A stretch of DNA of 29,915 nt from a virus (IMGVR_UViG_3300012954_003339:1-29915), one strand, 5' to 3'. Positions 15,063 to 23,229 are shown, numbered from the stretch's first letter. A program made the numbers and translations. Notes: generated from the letters alone by a model not told the origin.

Positions 15063-15822
15063 AGTGCAAACTGATATTGATCTTGTCTTACATCCCAGTA
15101 TGTTACCTATTGCAAACAACTACTATGCTGTGCAGAGAAGTATCGTGGAGTGCTCCTACATGGGGTGCAAAACTATATGGATTGTTTGTGACGACTCAAT
15201 CGCACCTTTGCTCAAAGAGGCGTGCGGCGATTTTGTTCTGAGTTTAACACAGCACGAGCGAGCAAAGTTTGCTAATTTTTCTAATGAGATGAAGAGGTAT
15301 GTACCAATATTTTATGTTCCAATATCATATAAACATATGAACAAGAAAGGGTTGGGCGTATCTGTCATGGAGGGTGTCTATGCGAGTTACACAGTTAGTG
15401 ACAAGTTGAGTAAGTGGATTTCACCATACAGGTATTATGTCTCTATGCCATATGGAGTATACAACCCAAGAAATGTAGAACTTAGATCGCTTGTTAAAAG
15501 CAATGACTCGGTGTTCTTAACACACAATGGAGAAAGTGCTAGAACCGGCGCACATCTTGGGTTTAGTTTTAACATTCGTCAGTTTAAGCACTGCTCCTAT
15601 CTATTTAAAAGAATGAACGTAAAGAGTCATTATAGTGTTGACAAAGTTTTCGGTGATGATATAATGATAAACAACAGTGAGACATATGAAATAGATTACT
15701 ACCACGATATTTCTACTTGGCAAGGATATCAGGACATGATGTCGGATCCAATAGCAGTCAATAGTGACTGGAGATATTGTTTTAGTAATGCTTTTAAGAA
15801 AGATGAAAGGAAGATAGTTTGA
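15001..15822 (+). CDS. Uncharacterised protein resembling a GT-A-type nucleotidyltransferase
   Basis: A 273-residue protein. Residues 12-62 read as IAGIIPVSKVQTDIDLVLHP, then SMLPIANNYYAVQRSIVECSYMGC (first part) and TIWIVCDD. This is the layout of sugar-nucleotide transferases (strand, loop, P-x-x-x-P-I, helix, strand) but without their G-x-G-T-R-x-x-P loop, so catalysis is uncertain. A later part RYVPIFYVPISYKHMNKKG and RYYVSMPYGVYNP is familiar from T4-like marine phage proteins annotated as nucleotidyltransferase-like. AAAGG lies 9 bases before ATG 15001; an in-frame ATG at 15019 is a possible alternative. It shares 3 bases with dnaE and follows the Rossmann-like gene, so the two probably work together, perhaps in modification of a surface sugar or small molecule. 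Confidence 0.5.
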   Translation: MTEKSEMTSSKHIAGIIPVSKVQTDIDLVLHPSMLPIANNYYAVQRSIVECSYMGCKTIWIVCDDSIAPLLKEACGDFVLSLTQHERAKFANFSNEMKRYVPIFYVPISYKHMNKKGLGVSVMEGVYASYTVSDKLSKWISPYRYYVSMPYGVYNPRNVELRSLVKSNDSVFLTHNGESARTGAHLGFSFNIRQFKHCSYLFKRMNVKSHYSVDKVFGDDIMINNSETYEIDYYHDISTWQGYQDMMSDPIAVNSDWRYCFSNAFKKDERKIV

Positions 15823-18800
15823 GAGAACAACCGACAATACCATTCGTGGGACTACACGCCCACTCGGTAGCAGGATCAATATTCGATGCATTGGGTTATC
15901 CCCAGCAGCATATGGATTTCGCTTTTGATAACGGCATGGATGCTTTGGCTTTGACGGACCATGGAAATGCCAATGGACTTGCGTATCAAGTACTGCATGC
16001 CAAAAAGATGAAGTCAGAAGGAAAGGAGTTCAAACCAATCTTTGGTTGTGAGGCATACTTTGTGCCAAGTATTGCCAATTGGAAGATTGACTACGAAAAA
16101 GCAAGAGAGGAAGCAAAGAACAAAAAAGCGCTTGAGTCTATGCAGTCAGGGGCAACAGTTGAGGCAGAGGGAGTCTCTAAAAAGAAAATGAAGTCCATCC
16201 TCAACAGAAGAAGTCACATGATTCTTCTTGCAATGAACCAAACAGGACTACAAAATATCTACAAGATGATTTCTAAGTCTTATACCGGAGATCATTTTTA
16301 TCGCTATCCACGCATCGACTACGCACTTTTGAAAAAGCACGGTGAAGGCGTCATCGCTGCCTCTGCTTGTCTTGGCGGAGTTTATGCTGGCGACTTCTGG
16401 CAAAACAGAGATTTTGGAGAGGATGCAGTACTGGATGCCATGAGGACAACAACTCAGAAGATGCAATCAATCTTTGGAGACCGCTGGTATGGAGAACTTC
16501 AGTGGAACAACGTACCAGAACAACACAAGTTAAACCAATTTATTATACAAATGCATTATGAGTTTGGCATTGAACTTATCTCAACAGCGGATTCGCACTA
16601 CTACTCTCCCGATGCCTGGAAAGATAGAGAACTATATAAGCGACTTGGGTTCCTTGGTCGTAAAGTGGAGTGGTTATCTGACGAGTTACCCATAGATGTT
16701 GATGATATTGGTTATGAACTTTACCCAAAGAATGGTGACCAGATGTGGGAGAGTTACAAGAAGTATTCCAAAGAGTGTAATGTGGAGTATGATGACAATG
16801 TTGTTCTTAACTCTATTAAGCGCACGTATGATATTGCGCACAATAGGATTGAATCTTTCTTGCCAGACAATGAAGTGCGATTACCAGACTTCGTGGTACC
16901 CGATGGATCAACTGCAGGAGAAACTTTGATTGCCCTGTCTGTCGCGGGTGCAAGAAATCTTGGTTTTGCAGACAATCCTGAATATGTTGATAGACTAAAG
17001 TACGAAGTAAAGATTATTGAAGACAGAGGTTTCAGTAAGTACTTCTTAACAATGAAAAAGATTGCAGACGAGGCAACGAAGATGCAACTTGCAGGCGCAG
17101 GACGCGGTTCTGCTGCGGGTTCTCTAGTTGCCTATGCCTTGGGTATCACCCAGATAGATCCCATCCGTTACGGACTTCAATTTGAGCGTTTTTTGACAAA
17201 AGGTGGTTCTGGTTATCCTGATATTGATTACGATGTTTCTGACCCGATGGTTTTGAAAGAGCACTTAATAAATGAGTGGGGTGATAATGTGGTGGTCCCT
17301 ATCACAAACTGGAATACATTACAGTTAAGGTCTTTGGTCAAAGATATATCAAAGTTTTATGGTATTGAGTTCTCTGAGGTTAATGCTGTAACGAACAAAA
17401 TGGTGTTCGAGGCAACTCCACTTGCGAAGAAGGAACACGGCATCACAGCGGGTGTCTACAACCCTACTTTTGAAGAGTTGATGAAGTATTCGGACTCGTT
17501 GCAAAAGTTCTTGCAGAAATATCCAGAAGTTAAGACTCACGTTGACGCACTTTACGGACAGACTCGTTCAGCATCCCGCCACGCTGGTGGAGTGGTGGTG
17601 GGCGAGAATCTAAACCAGTGGATGCCCTTGATTAACTCGGGTGGAGTTAGGCAAACCCCATGGTCAGAGGGTCAGAACGTCCGCCACCTTGAACCAATGG
17701 GTTTTATTAAGTTTGATATTTTAGGATTGGCATCACTGCGCATGATAGAAGATGCCATCAGGCATGTACTAGTTAGGTATGAGGGTGTCGAAGATCCTAC
17801 GTTTGATGATATTAAGAATTTTTATGAAGAGAGGTTGCACCCCGAAAAGATTGATCTTGATGATAGGGAGGTGTGGGAAAGTGTATTCCATGAAGGGAAG
17901 TGGGCAGGGATATTCCAGTTCACAGAAGGCGGCGCACAGTCATTCTGCAAGAATGCTAAACCAAATAATATTACAGACCTTGCTGCAATTACTTCTATAT
18001 ATCGCCCTGGTCCATTGTCTGCAGGCGTTGACAAGATGTATGTTGGGGCAAAAGAAAACCCAGAAGAGGTAGACTACCTCAACAGTCACGTGCGGGAAGT
18101 AACAGAGGAGACATATGGGTTCCTGATCTTTCAAGAACAGATTGCTATGCTTGCTCACAAACTCGGCAAAGATCTATCTCTTGATGAGGGTAATAAGTTG
18201 CGCAAACTCCTAACAAAGAAGGGCACTGGTTCTGCCTCGGCAGAGAAGGACAAGATTTACGATAAGTTCAGGCGTGGTTGCCTTGAGAAAGGAATGAAAG
18301 AGTATGAAGCTAAGGAGTTATGGGGTAAGTTCGAGTACTTTTCTGGTTACGGTTTTAATAAATCTCATGCCGTTTCCTACTGTGTACTGTCTTTTCAATG
18401 CGCTTATCTTCTACATTATTATCCTGAATGCTGGTTAGCAGCGTTCTTAGATAAAGAACCGGACAAGAGGAAAGAGAGGGCGATCAACATTGCAAAGTCG
18501 TATGGATATAAGATCGAACCTTTAAATGTTAATACTTCTGGTGTGCGATGGGAGATCAGCGAGGATGGCAAGACTTTAATCCAACCACTGTCTTCTATCA
18601 AGGGACTGGGCGCAACCGCTATTCATCAGATAATGAGCAATAGACCTTTTAACAATATAGAGGAGTTTCTTTTCAGTGAGGATATTGTTTATTCTAAATT
18701 AAACAAGAAGGCAATAAACGCACTTTGTTTAAGTCAGGCGCTTAACTGTCTGATGGATGATCGGTTTACAGGACTAAAGCACTTCTGGACCTCAATCGCT

Positions 18801-19244
18801 ATCAAGAGACCAAGAAAGGAAAAGAATCTAATTGAAAACATAGAGTTGTATGCACCAGAGGGCGACCTTACAGAAGAAGAAAAACTTCAGCACCTCGTAA
18901 ACTTAACAGGTATTTTCCCCGTGAGTATGGTTGTTAATGAGAGGTTGCAGCAGTTGTTTGATGAGCGTATGGTGCCACCTATATCTGAGTACGATGCTGA
19001 ACTTGGTTACTGTTGGTTCATTCCAAGGCAAGTCATCGAAAAGAAAACAAGAAACGGAAAGGATTTTTATCTTGTCAAAGTTATTGACTCGAACTCAGAA
19101 GAGAACACTATCAAATGCTGGGGCGTCGACCCCAAGAAAGATAAAGTATATGTCAACAGACCTTATATGGCAAGACTCAACTGGGACCCACAGTGGGGAT
19201 TTAGCACTAGGTCAGTTAGGAAGATGTTCAAGATGTTAGCATAG
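15819..19244 (+). CDS. dnaE: DNA polymerase III alpha subunit (DnaE-type replicase)
   Basis: A 1141-residue family-C polymerase, close to bacterial DnaE in length. The PHP domain is at the N-terminus with HAHS (13-16) and LTDHGN (D47, H48). The polymerase site has GAGRGSAAGSLVAYALGI (about 426-443), PDIDYD (D468, D470) and FIKFDILGL (D633), the three catalytic aspartates. YRPGPLSAGVD, FQEQIAML and FSGYGFNKSHAVSY are standard C-family blocks. Tandem helix-hairpin-helix sequence (SSIKGLGATAIHQI, about 925-940) and a C-terminal OB-like region (about 1055-1110, KDFYLVKVIDSN) follow. The start is TTG at 15819, overlapping the previous stop, with GAAAGGAAG upstream. It is probably the main replicase. 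No clamp, clamp loader or separate proofreading subunit was seen here. Confidence 0.96.
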   Translation: MREQPTIPFVGLHAHSVAGSIFDALGYPQQHMDFAFDNGMDALALTDHGNANGLAYQVLHAKKMKSEGKEFKPIFGCEAYFVPSIANWKIDYEKAREEAKNKKALESMQSGATVEAEGVSKKKMKSILNRRSHMILLAMNQTGLQNIYKMISKSYTGDHFYRYPRIDYALLKKHGEGVIAASACLGGVYAGDFWQNRDFGEDAVLDAMRTTTQKMQSIFGDRWYGELQWNNVPEQHKLNQFIIQMHYEFGIELISTADSHYYSPDAWKDRELYKRLGFLGRKVEWLSDELPIDVDDIGYELYPKNGDQMWESYKKYSKECNVEYDDNVVLNSIKRTYDIAHNRIESFLPDNEVRLPDFVVPDGSTAGETLIALSVAGARNLGFADNPEYVDRLKYEVKIIEDRGFSKYFLTMKKIADEATKMQLAGAGRGSAAGSLVAYALGITQIDPIRYGLQFERFLTKGGSGYPDIDYDVSDPMVLKEHLINEWGDNVVVPITNWNTLQLRSLVKDISKFYGIEFSEVNAVTNKMVFEATPLAKKEHGITAGVYNPTFEELMKYSDSLQKFLQKYPEVKTHVDALYGQTRSASRHAGGVVVGENLNQWMPLINSGGVRQTPWSEGQNVRHLEPMGFIKFDILGLASLRMIEDAIRHVLVRYEGVEDPTFDDIKNFYEERLHPEKIDLDDREVWESVFHEGKWAGIFQFTEGGAQSFCKNAKPNNITDLAAITSIYRPGPLSAGVDKMYVGAKENPEEVDYLNSHVREVTEETYGFLIFQEQIAMLAHKLGKDLSLDEGNKLRKLLTKKGTGSASAEKDKIYDKFRRGCLEKGMKEYEAKELWGKFEYFSGYGFNKSHAVSYCVLSFQCAYLLHYYPECWLAAFLDKEPDKRKERAINIAKSYGYKIEPLNVNTSGVRWEISEDGKTLIQPLSSIKGLGATAIHQIMSNRPFNNIEEFLFSEDIVYSKLNKKAINALCLSQALNCLMDDRFTGLKHFWTSIAIKRPRKEKNLIENIELYAPEGDLTEEEKLQHLVNLTGIFPVSMVVNERLQQLFDERMVPPISEYDAELGYCWFIPRQVIEKKTRNGKDFYLVKVIDSNSEENTIKCWGVDPKKDKVYVNRPYMARLNWDPQWGFSTRSVRKMFKMLA

Positions 19245-19252
19245 GAGGAATA

Positions 19253-19636
19253 ATGGTAGAAAAAAATAGAACTATATTTTGTGACATAGACGGTACGATA
19301 TTTAAGTATCGCAAGTTTGAGACACTAAAAACGACAAAACCTGAATTTACCCCAGGTGCGCTAGGTAAGTTAAAAAAGTGGAAAAGAGAGAAGTGTATGA
19401 TTGTCTTTACTACTGCACGACCAGAAGAATTGAGAGACCACACTGTAAAGGAACTCTTGACTATGGGCGTGCCTTGGGATAAACTGGTCATGGGTATTGA
19501 GCGAGGACCAAGGTACTTGATTAATGACATGGACCCAGAGAAACCAGGTATAAGAGCAATAGCATATAGCATCGAGAGAGATAAGGGATTAAAACGAGTT
19601 GTTGTAGGAGCAACGGAGGAGATTACAAAGAGATGA
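19253..19636 (+). CDS. HAD-superfamily phosphatase
   Basis: A 127-residue small HAD hydrolase without a large cap. Motif I is FCDIDGTIF (nucleophile D11, acid D13); motif II is IVFTTARPEELR (Thr in VFTTAR); after IERGPRY, which supplies basic residues, the acidic motif is LINDMDP. The substrate cannot be read from the sequence. Its location directly before dUTPase, and with ThyX and a reductase in the genome, suggests a nucleotide or sugar phosphate; the F-x-x-A-R-x-x-E-x-R-x-H segment also occurs in phosphatases of surface-sugar pathways. AGGAGGA at 19243-19249 is the best ribosome site in this operon. It overlaps dut by ATGA. Confidence 0.8.
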   Translation: MVEKNRTIFCDIDGTIFKYRKFETLKTTKPEFTPGALGKLKKWKREKCMIVFTTARPEELRDHTVKELLTMGVPWDKLVMGIERGPRYLINDMDPEKPGIRAIAYSIERDKGLKRVVVGATEEITKR

Positions 19637-20082
19637 CAGTAAATATTTATAGAGTAAGGCCGGACGTGAAGTTGCCGGTCAGAGCGCACAATGCAGATGC
19701 TGGGTTGGACTTGTTCTTCTGCCCAGTGGAGGGTGCAGCGGTTAGGATTAATCCAGGACAAAGCGTCTTGCTGGATACTGGTATTAAGATGGAAGTGCCA
19801 TCAAACTGTATGCTTCAGATTATGAATAAGTCAGGGATCGCAAGCAAGAACCATTTGATTACCGGTGCTTGTGTTGTGGATGAGGGATACACGGGTGAAA
19901 TATTCGTGAATCTCCATAACATAGGTAAAGACGTTGAATTTATCGAACCTGGTCAAAAAATCGCCCAGGCAATTTTTGTGAGAATTGAAAAACCTCCTTT
20001 GCTTGAGATTTGGGAAGATAACATCTATGGCAGCGAGACCTCTCGTGGCGGCGGTGGACTTGGATCTACAGGTTTGGAATGA
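19633..20082 (+). CDS. dut: Deoxyuridine triphosphatase (trimeric dUTPase)
   Basis: A 149-residue enzyme that hydrolyses dUTP to dUMP and PPi, protecting phage DNA from uracil and feeding ThyX. All five trimeric-dUTPase motifs are visible: HNADAGLDL (1), a GIKMEVP strand with NKSGIASK (2 and Ser loop), GACVVDEGYTGEIFVNL (3, with the catalytic Asp), PGQKIAQAIF (4), and RGGGGLGSTGL (5, glycine-rich P-loop-like tail). The length is typical. The start overlaps the HAD stop (ATGA), and its stop overlaps the next start (ATGA). Confidence 0.95.
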   Translation: MTVNIYRVRPDVKLPVRAHNADAGLDLFFCPVEGAAVRINPGQSVLLDTGIKMEVPSNCMLQIMNKSGIASKNHLITGACVVDEGYTGEIFVNLHNIGKDVEFIEPGQKIAQAIFVRIEKPPLLEIWEDNIYGSETSRGGGGLGSTGLE

Positions 20083-20351
20083 ACGCCAAGAGAAAACTAA
20101 AAAGGGCAAAGCAAAAGCAAGCAAAGAAAGATGTTGAAGTTACGTTAGGTCTTTTTGATAAATTGCCAGACCATTGCTTGACTTGCTTTGCGCCTTATGA
20201 TAGACTAAATAAAGAACAAGTGAAAACATGGAATGTTGTGGTCAGAGAGAAAGAAGGTAAAGTAAACCTTTATTGTCCAGATTGCTGGAATAAGGCAACA
20301 AATCTCATAAAGGAAATACAAAAGGAAACAAATGAAAAGGCAAACACATAG
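20079..20351 (+). CDS. Small zinc-ribbon protein
   Basis: A 90-residue protein with two CxxC pairs, C33/C36 in DHCLTCF and C66/C69 in LYCPDCW, about 30 residues apart, as in a zinc ribbon. The first 20 residues are strongly basic (KRKLKRAKQKQAKK), suggesting nucleic-acid contact. Between the pairs is KTWNVVVREKEGKVNLY, a beta hairpin. I do not recognise a named family; similar Lys-rich, W-N-V-V-V-containing zinc ribbons occur in marine T4-like phages by my recollection. It overlaps dut by 4 bases and the IMPDH/GMPR gene by 20 bases. A regulatory or RNA-binding role is possible but unproven. Confidence 0.6.
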   Translation: MNAKRKLKRAKQKQAKKDVEVTLGLFDKLPDHCLTCFAPYDRLNKEQVKTWNVVVREKEGKVNLYCPDCWNKATNLIKEIQKETNEKANT

Positions 20352-21330
20352 TTTTGATGATGTGTTACTGATACCCCAATACAGTGACATAGAATCTAGA
20401 TCAGAGATAGACTTATCGAGACAGTTGGGAAGGAGGATATTTAGTATACCCATTATTACCAGTCCGATGGATACGGTCACTGAATCCGCAATGGCTGCTG
20501 CCTTCGGTGAGATGGGAGGATTAGCTATAACACACAGGTATTGTGACATGGTAGAGCAATCTAAGATGACTCCTTTTAGTGCGGCCGCTGCTATTGGCGT
20601 CACAGGTGACTTTATGAAAAGGATTGAATTCCTTATGGCAGATTCTAGGATTGATACGTTTTGCCTGGATGTAGCACACGGACACCACATATTGGTTGAA
20701 AGAGCATTGAAATCTATAAGAGATAAGTGGGGTAATGATGTCAACATTATTGCTGGTAATGTTGCAACACCAAAGGCATACGTAGATCTGTCTGAGTGGG
20801 GCGCTGATGCTGTTCGTGTAGGTATAGGTGGTGGATCTATTTGCTCTACGAGGATCCAGACGGGTCATGGCGTCCCGACTTTTGAGTCCGTTTTAACCTG
20901 TAGTTACGAGGACGGTGCTACTATCATCGCCGACGGTGGCATTAAAACAGCGGGAGATATTGTTAAAGCGCTTGCCGCTGGCGCAGATTTTGTCATGCTC
21001 GGTTCGATGCTTGCAGGCACAGATGAAAGTCCGGGTGATGTATTCGTCAGCAATAATGGCAAGTCTTTTAAGGTCTATCGAGGTATGGCATCTAAAGAAG
21101 CGCAAAGAGACTGGAGGGGTGAGGCGCGCTCACTAGAGGGCATTTCGACCACCATACCAGCAAAGGGTTCGGTTATTGATGTGGTGGGTGACTTACTTCA
21201 AAACATAAGATCAGGACTGTCTTACTCTGGTGCCAGAAACATAACCCAGTTGCAGGCAAAAGCAGAGTTTATTGTTCAGTCTGCTGCTTCTCAGGTAGAA
21301 AGTAGTACTCATATTTTGAGGACTAAATGA
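20332..21330 (+). CDS. IMP dehydrogenase/GMP reductase family enzyme without CBS domains
   Basis: A 332-residue (beta/alpha)8 enzyme. It begins [15 protein letters not shown], the family signature, and continues [17 protein letters not shown]. After residue 80 it passes directly to the second half of the barrel, so the CBS pair of bacterial IMPDH is missing. The catalytic loop is [17 protein letters not shown] (C171). [35 protein letters not shown] is split across 194-231 and binds phosphate. YRGMAS follows. The C-terminus [15 protein letters not shown] resembles IMPDH (KAxFVRI-x-GA), while the length fits GMP reductase, so the reaction is either IMP to XMP or GMP to IMP. Either would shift host guanine pools. 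AAGGAA lies before the ATG. Confidence 0.85.
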   Translation: MKRQTHSFDDVLLIPQYSDIESRSEIDLSRQLGRRIFSIPIITSPMDTVTESAMAAAFGEMGGLAITHRYCDMVEQSKMTPFSAAAAIGVTGDFMKRIEFLMADSRIDTFCLDVAHGHHILVERALKSIRDKWGNDVNIIAGNVATPKAYVDLSEWGADAVRVGIGGGSICSTRIQTGHGVPTFESVLTCSYEDGATIIADGGIKTAGDIVKALAAGADFVMLGSMLAGTDESPGDVFVSNNGKSFKVYRGMASKEAQRDWRGEARSLEGISTTIPAKGSVIDVVGDLLQNIRSGLSYSGARNITQLQAKAEFIVQSAASQVESSTHILRTK

Positions 21331-21662
21331 GTTACTACAGATATGGAAAAGAAGAGAAAAAGATAACGTTCGCTGATACAGATAAGCGCCATGCAGAATT
21401 AAGATTAAAACTTCGAAGAGATGGAATAAGTCAGGTTGACTTTTTTAAGTCAATGGTGACTGGATATATTGATAACGATCCAAATATATTGATGTATATT
21501 ACGAAAGTAAAACAGGAGAAACAGAAAGTTGGAAAAAAGAAAATTGCTAGACAAAATGAAGACATCAAACAAGGAAATCAGACCCTTCAAGATCTTGGGA
21601 TCACCGAGAGGGATATTGACTTTGTCTTTGATCTGATTGAGAATGGAGATGAAGATATTTAA
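21327..21662 (+). CDS. Conserved phage protein of unknown function, helical
   Basis: A 111-residue basic protein without cysteines or membrane segments. The segment RHAELRLKLRRDGISQVDFFKSM (first 20 residues about 22-41), then VTGYIDNDPNILMYI, has the form of a strand-helix-helix unit, as in ribbon-helix-helix DNA-binding proteins, and resembles a short protein seen before the sigma-like gene in other large marine phages, as far as I remember. A lysine-rich middle (VKQEKQKVGKKKIARQ) leads to an acidic C-terminal helix (ITERDIDFVFDLIENGDED). It overlaps both neighbours (ATGA before, TAATG after), so it is probably made together with the sigma-region-4 protein and may be its partner or a regulator. 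Confidence 0.5.
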   Translation: MSYYRYGKEEKKITFADTDKRHAELRLKLRRDGISQVDFFKSMVTGYIDNDPNILMYITKVKQEKQKVGKKKIARQNEDIKQGNQTLQDLGITERDIDFVFDLIENGDEDI

Positions 21663-21946
21663 TGAGTACATTACCAGAGTGTGCTGAGAAGTGCAAACAG
21701 GAAACAAAGTCGTGTTCGAACAAGGAGTGCAGAATGTGGATCGACTACGAAAAAGAAAAGAACTGCTGTCTTATTTCGATACAGGAAAAGCAAATAAAGT
21801 CTGCAGGCAAATCCCTAACTTTACATGAGGTAGGGGAAAGACTTGGCATCAATTATTTGAAAGTCAGGCAGATTGAGATGGCAGCGTTGAAGAAACTGTC
21901 AAATAAAATGGAGGTAAAAGAACTTTTTGCCGAAATTGAAGACTAA
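21662..21946 (+). CDS. Sigma70 region-4-like DNA-binding protein with a cysteine cluster
   Basis: A 94-residue protein in two parts. Residues 1-36 hold six cysteines (C7, C11, C18, C23, C35, C36) around CRMWIDYEKEKNCC, which could bind zinc or a cluster. Residues 51-80 read SLTLHEVGERLGI, then NYLKVRQIEMAALKKLS, a near-perfect sigma70 region 4.2 helix-turn-helix (T-L-x-E-V-G-x-x-L-G-I-x-x-x-x-V-R-Q-I-E-x-x-A-L-x-K-L). Regions 1-3 of sigma are missing, so it is not a complete sigma factor. It could act as a promoter-specific adaptor or anti-/co-sigma protein that redirects host RNA polymerase to phage promoters. It is the last gene of the operon and is followed by an AT-rich gap. Confidence 0.7.
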   Translation: MSTLPECAEKCKQETKSCSNKECRMWIDYEKEKNCCLISIQEKQIKSAGKSLTLHEVGERLGINYLKVRQIEMAALKKLSNKMEVKELFAEIED

Positions 21947-22024
21947 ATTAATATACTTTTAGGAAAAAATAATTCTATTTATTATTGTTAACACAAAAAC
22001 TACATTTGTTATAAGGAGAATGAC
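21947..22024 (+). promoter_or_regulatory. AT-rich gap likely to hold a promoter for the scaffold-like gene
   Basis: These 78 bases are about 80 percent A+T and contain no terminator-like stem. Candidate -10 hexamers TATTAT (21980-21985) and TTATAA (22009-22014) have no convincing spaced -35, and no T4-type TATAAATA is present. A promoter is expected from layout, perhaps one needing the phage sigma-like protein, but I cannot place it. Confidence 0.3.
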
Positions 22025-22840
22025 ATGTCAGATAACAAGAAGAAAGCGCTTTTAAACGAAGCAGCAACCAGAAGATTTTGGAAGTTGGCAGGACTCAAGC
22101 CAATCCATGAAAAAGCATTTGTCTTCGAAGAGGAAGAAGAACTCGAAGAGATGCGTGCCAACAAGGAAGACGAGAAAGATGAAGTCGACGAAGGCATGCG
22201 CGGTAAGAAAGAAGACGAAGACCTTGACGAAGGTATGCGTGGCAAGAAAGAAGATAAAGAAGATGTCGACGAAGGCATGCGCGGTAAGAAAGAAGACGAA
22301 GACCTCGACGAGGGCGGCAGATCGGAACCTGTTGGCGGCACATTGCCTAGCGGCAAGAAGGGGTTCGGCGGCGTTTACGTCCACGAACCAGATGAAGAGG
22401 ATCAATACAAACCAAAGACGGTGAAAGTTGGTGACAAAGGATCAACAGTGACAACCGCCAAAATACGTAAGATGAACGAGGATGATCTCGAAGAGATGGG
22501 TATGGACCCGGCAGCAGAAGACGAACCAGAGATGGACATGGGTGCTGAAGAAGGTCCAGAAGACGGTCAGGATGTAGAGGTAGATGTACCAGAGGGTGAC
22601 GTTGCTTCTCTTAGAACTGCTCGTGATATCCTTGATCAGATTCTTTCAGCAGTTGATGGTGGCGATGCAGAACCAGAGATGGATGCAGAAGAACCAGCAA
22701 TGGATGACGAAGAACCTGCTCTTGAAGAGGGTGATGATGAGGAACTTAACGAGGTCGATCAGGAAGAACTTGAAGAAGTCGCTGAGAGAATCGCTCAACG
22801 TGTTGCAAAGCGCATCGCAGAGTCACTCAAAAGAAAGTAA
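22025..22840 (+). CDS. Very acidic repeat protein, probable head scaffold/core protein
   Basis: A 271-residue protein dominated by Glu and Asp. The N-terminus MSDNKKKALLNEAATRRFWK (1-20), then LAGLKPIHEKAF, is the kind of conserved entry (L-N-E-x-x-x-R-R-F-x-x-L-A-x-L-x-P) I associate with prohead-core-like proteins of marine T4-like phages. Residues 54-94 contain three tandem copies of a DEGMRGKKED unit. A small ordered island GGTLPSGKKGFGGVYVHEP (about 103-121) follows, then acidic linker. The C-terminus QEELEEVAERIAQRVAKRIA is an amphipathic, possibly coiled-coil helix. A scaffold role is inferred from composition and from the ClpP-like protease two genes downstream, which could degrade it during maturation. 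AAGGAG precedes the ATG. The 78-base gap upstream is AT-rich. Confidence 0.55.
   Translation: MSDNKKKALLNEAATRRFWKLAGLKPIHEKAFVFEEEEELEEMRANKEDEKDEVDEGMRGKKEDEDLDEGMRGKKEDKEDVDEGMRGKKEDEDLDEGGRSEPVGGTLPSGKKGFGGVYVHEPDEEDQYKPKTVKVGDKGSTVTTAKIRKMNEDDLEEMGMDPAAEDEPEMDMGAEEGPEDGQDVEVDVPEGDVASLRTARDILDQILSAVDGGDAEPEMDAEEPAMDDEEPALEEGDDEELNEVDQEELEEVAERIAQRVAKRIAESLKRK
22184..22305 (+). repeat. Tandem in-frame repeat in the acidic protein gene
   Basis: An exact 41-base sequence occurs at 22184-22224 and again at 22265-22305, 81 bases apart, with a diverged copy between them at about 22225-22264. At protein level this is three copies of a 13-14 residue unit (DEGMRGKKEDEDL type). The unit lengths are multiples of three, so copy-number change would keep the frame. 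The middle copy uses different synonymous codons, so the duplication probably copied a two-unit block. Confidence 0.9.
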
Positions 22841-22849
22841 TCATTTTAC

Positions 22850-22881
22850 TTGACTCATCAGAAAGGAACTGTTAGTCTAAT
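22850..22881 (+). promoter_or_regulatory. Weak candidate promoter before the membrane-protein gene
   Basis: TTGACT at 22850-22855 is followed after 17 bases by TAGTCT (22873-22878), or after 20 by TCTAAT (22876-22881). With the 17-base spacing, transcription would start at or near the ATG at 22885, giving a nearly leaderless message. No terminator separates it from the gene before. Confidence 0.25.
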
Positions 22882-22884
22882 AGC

Positions 22885-23229
22885 ATGAAGACCGAATTTA
22901 TATACGCACTCTTTTGGTTCTCAATGGGTGCGTTCCTACACCATGCAATATTTATTTTTCGCTCAATAAAAGAGAAGCAGGAGTTCTACGCTGAATTCGC
23001 GAAGAACATGTCTGCTCTCTCTTCTATATTTTTAGGTCAACTCAAAAATGTCATAGATATCAAAAAATCTGTTATGAAAGAGATGGGGTTAGATGATGAA
23101 AAGATAGAAGAAGAGTGTCAAGTGGAGGAAGCATTTGTAAAAAATTGGAAAGTATTGTATGCTACCACCATATTAACAAACATACCGAGAGACATCGCAT
23201 CAAAAATAGTAAAAAAGGAGTTACCATGA
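22885..23229 (+). CDS. Small membrane protein, one N-terminal segment
   Basis: A 114-residue protein. Residues 4-25 (EFIYALFWFSMGAFLHHAIF) form one hydrophobic segment and the rest is a charged, mostly helical cytoplasmic domain (KEKQEFYAEFAKNM; MKEMGLDDEKIEEEC). I do not recognise a family. The only purine-rich site, AAAGGA at about 22862-22867, is 17 bases from the ATG, too far for normal use, and an in-frame TAG at 22873 rules out an earlier start. It overlaps the next gene by ATGA, as is normal here, which supports its being real. Confidence 0.6.
   Translation: MKTEFIYALFWFSMGAFLHHAIFIFRSIKEKQEFYAEFAKNMSALSSIFLGQLKNVIDIKKSVMKEMGLDDEKIEEECQVEEAFVKNWKVLYATTILTNIPRDIASKIVKKELP

Noticed and set aside
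22095-22405. Several overlapping frames on both strands through the acidic repeat region
   Set aside because: Low-complexity, GAA/GAC-rich DNA keeps other frames open by chance; only the frame from 22025 has a good ribosome site and conserved N-terminus.
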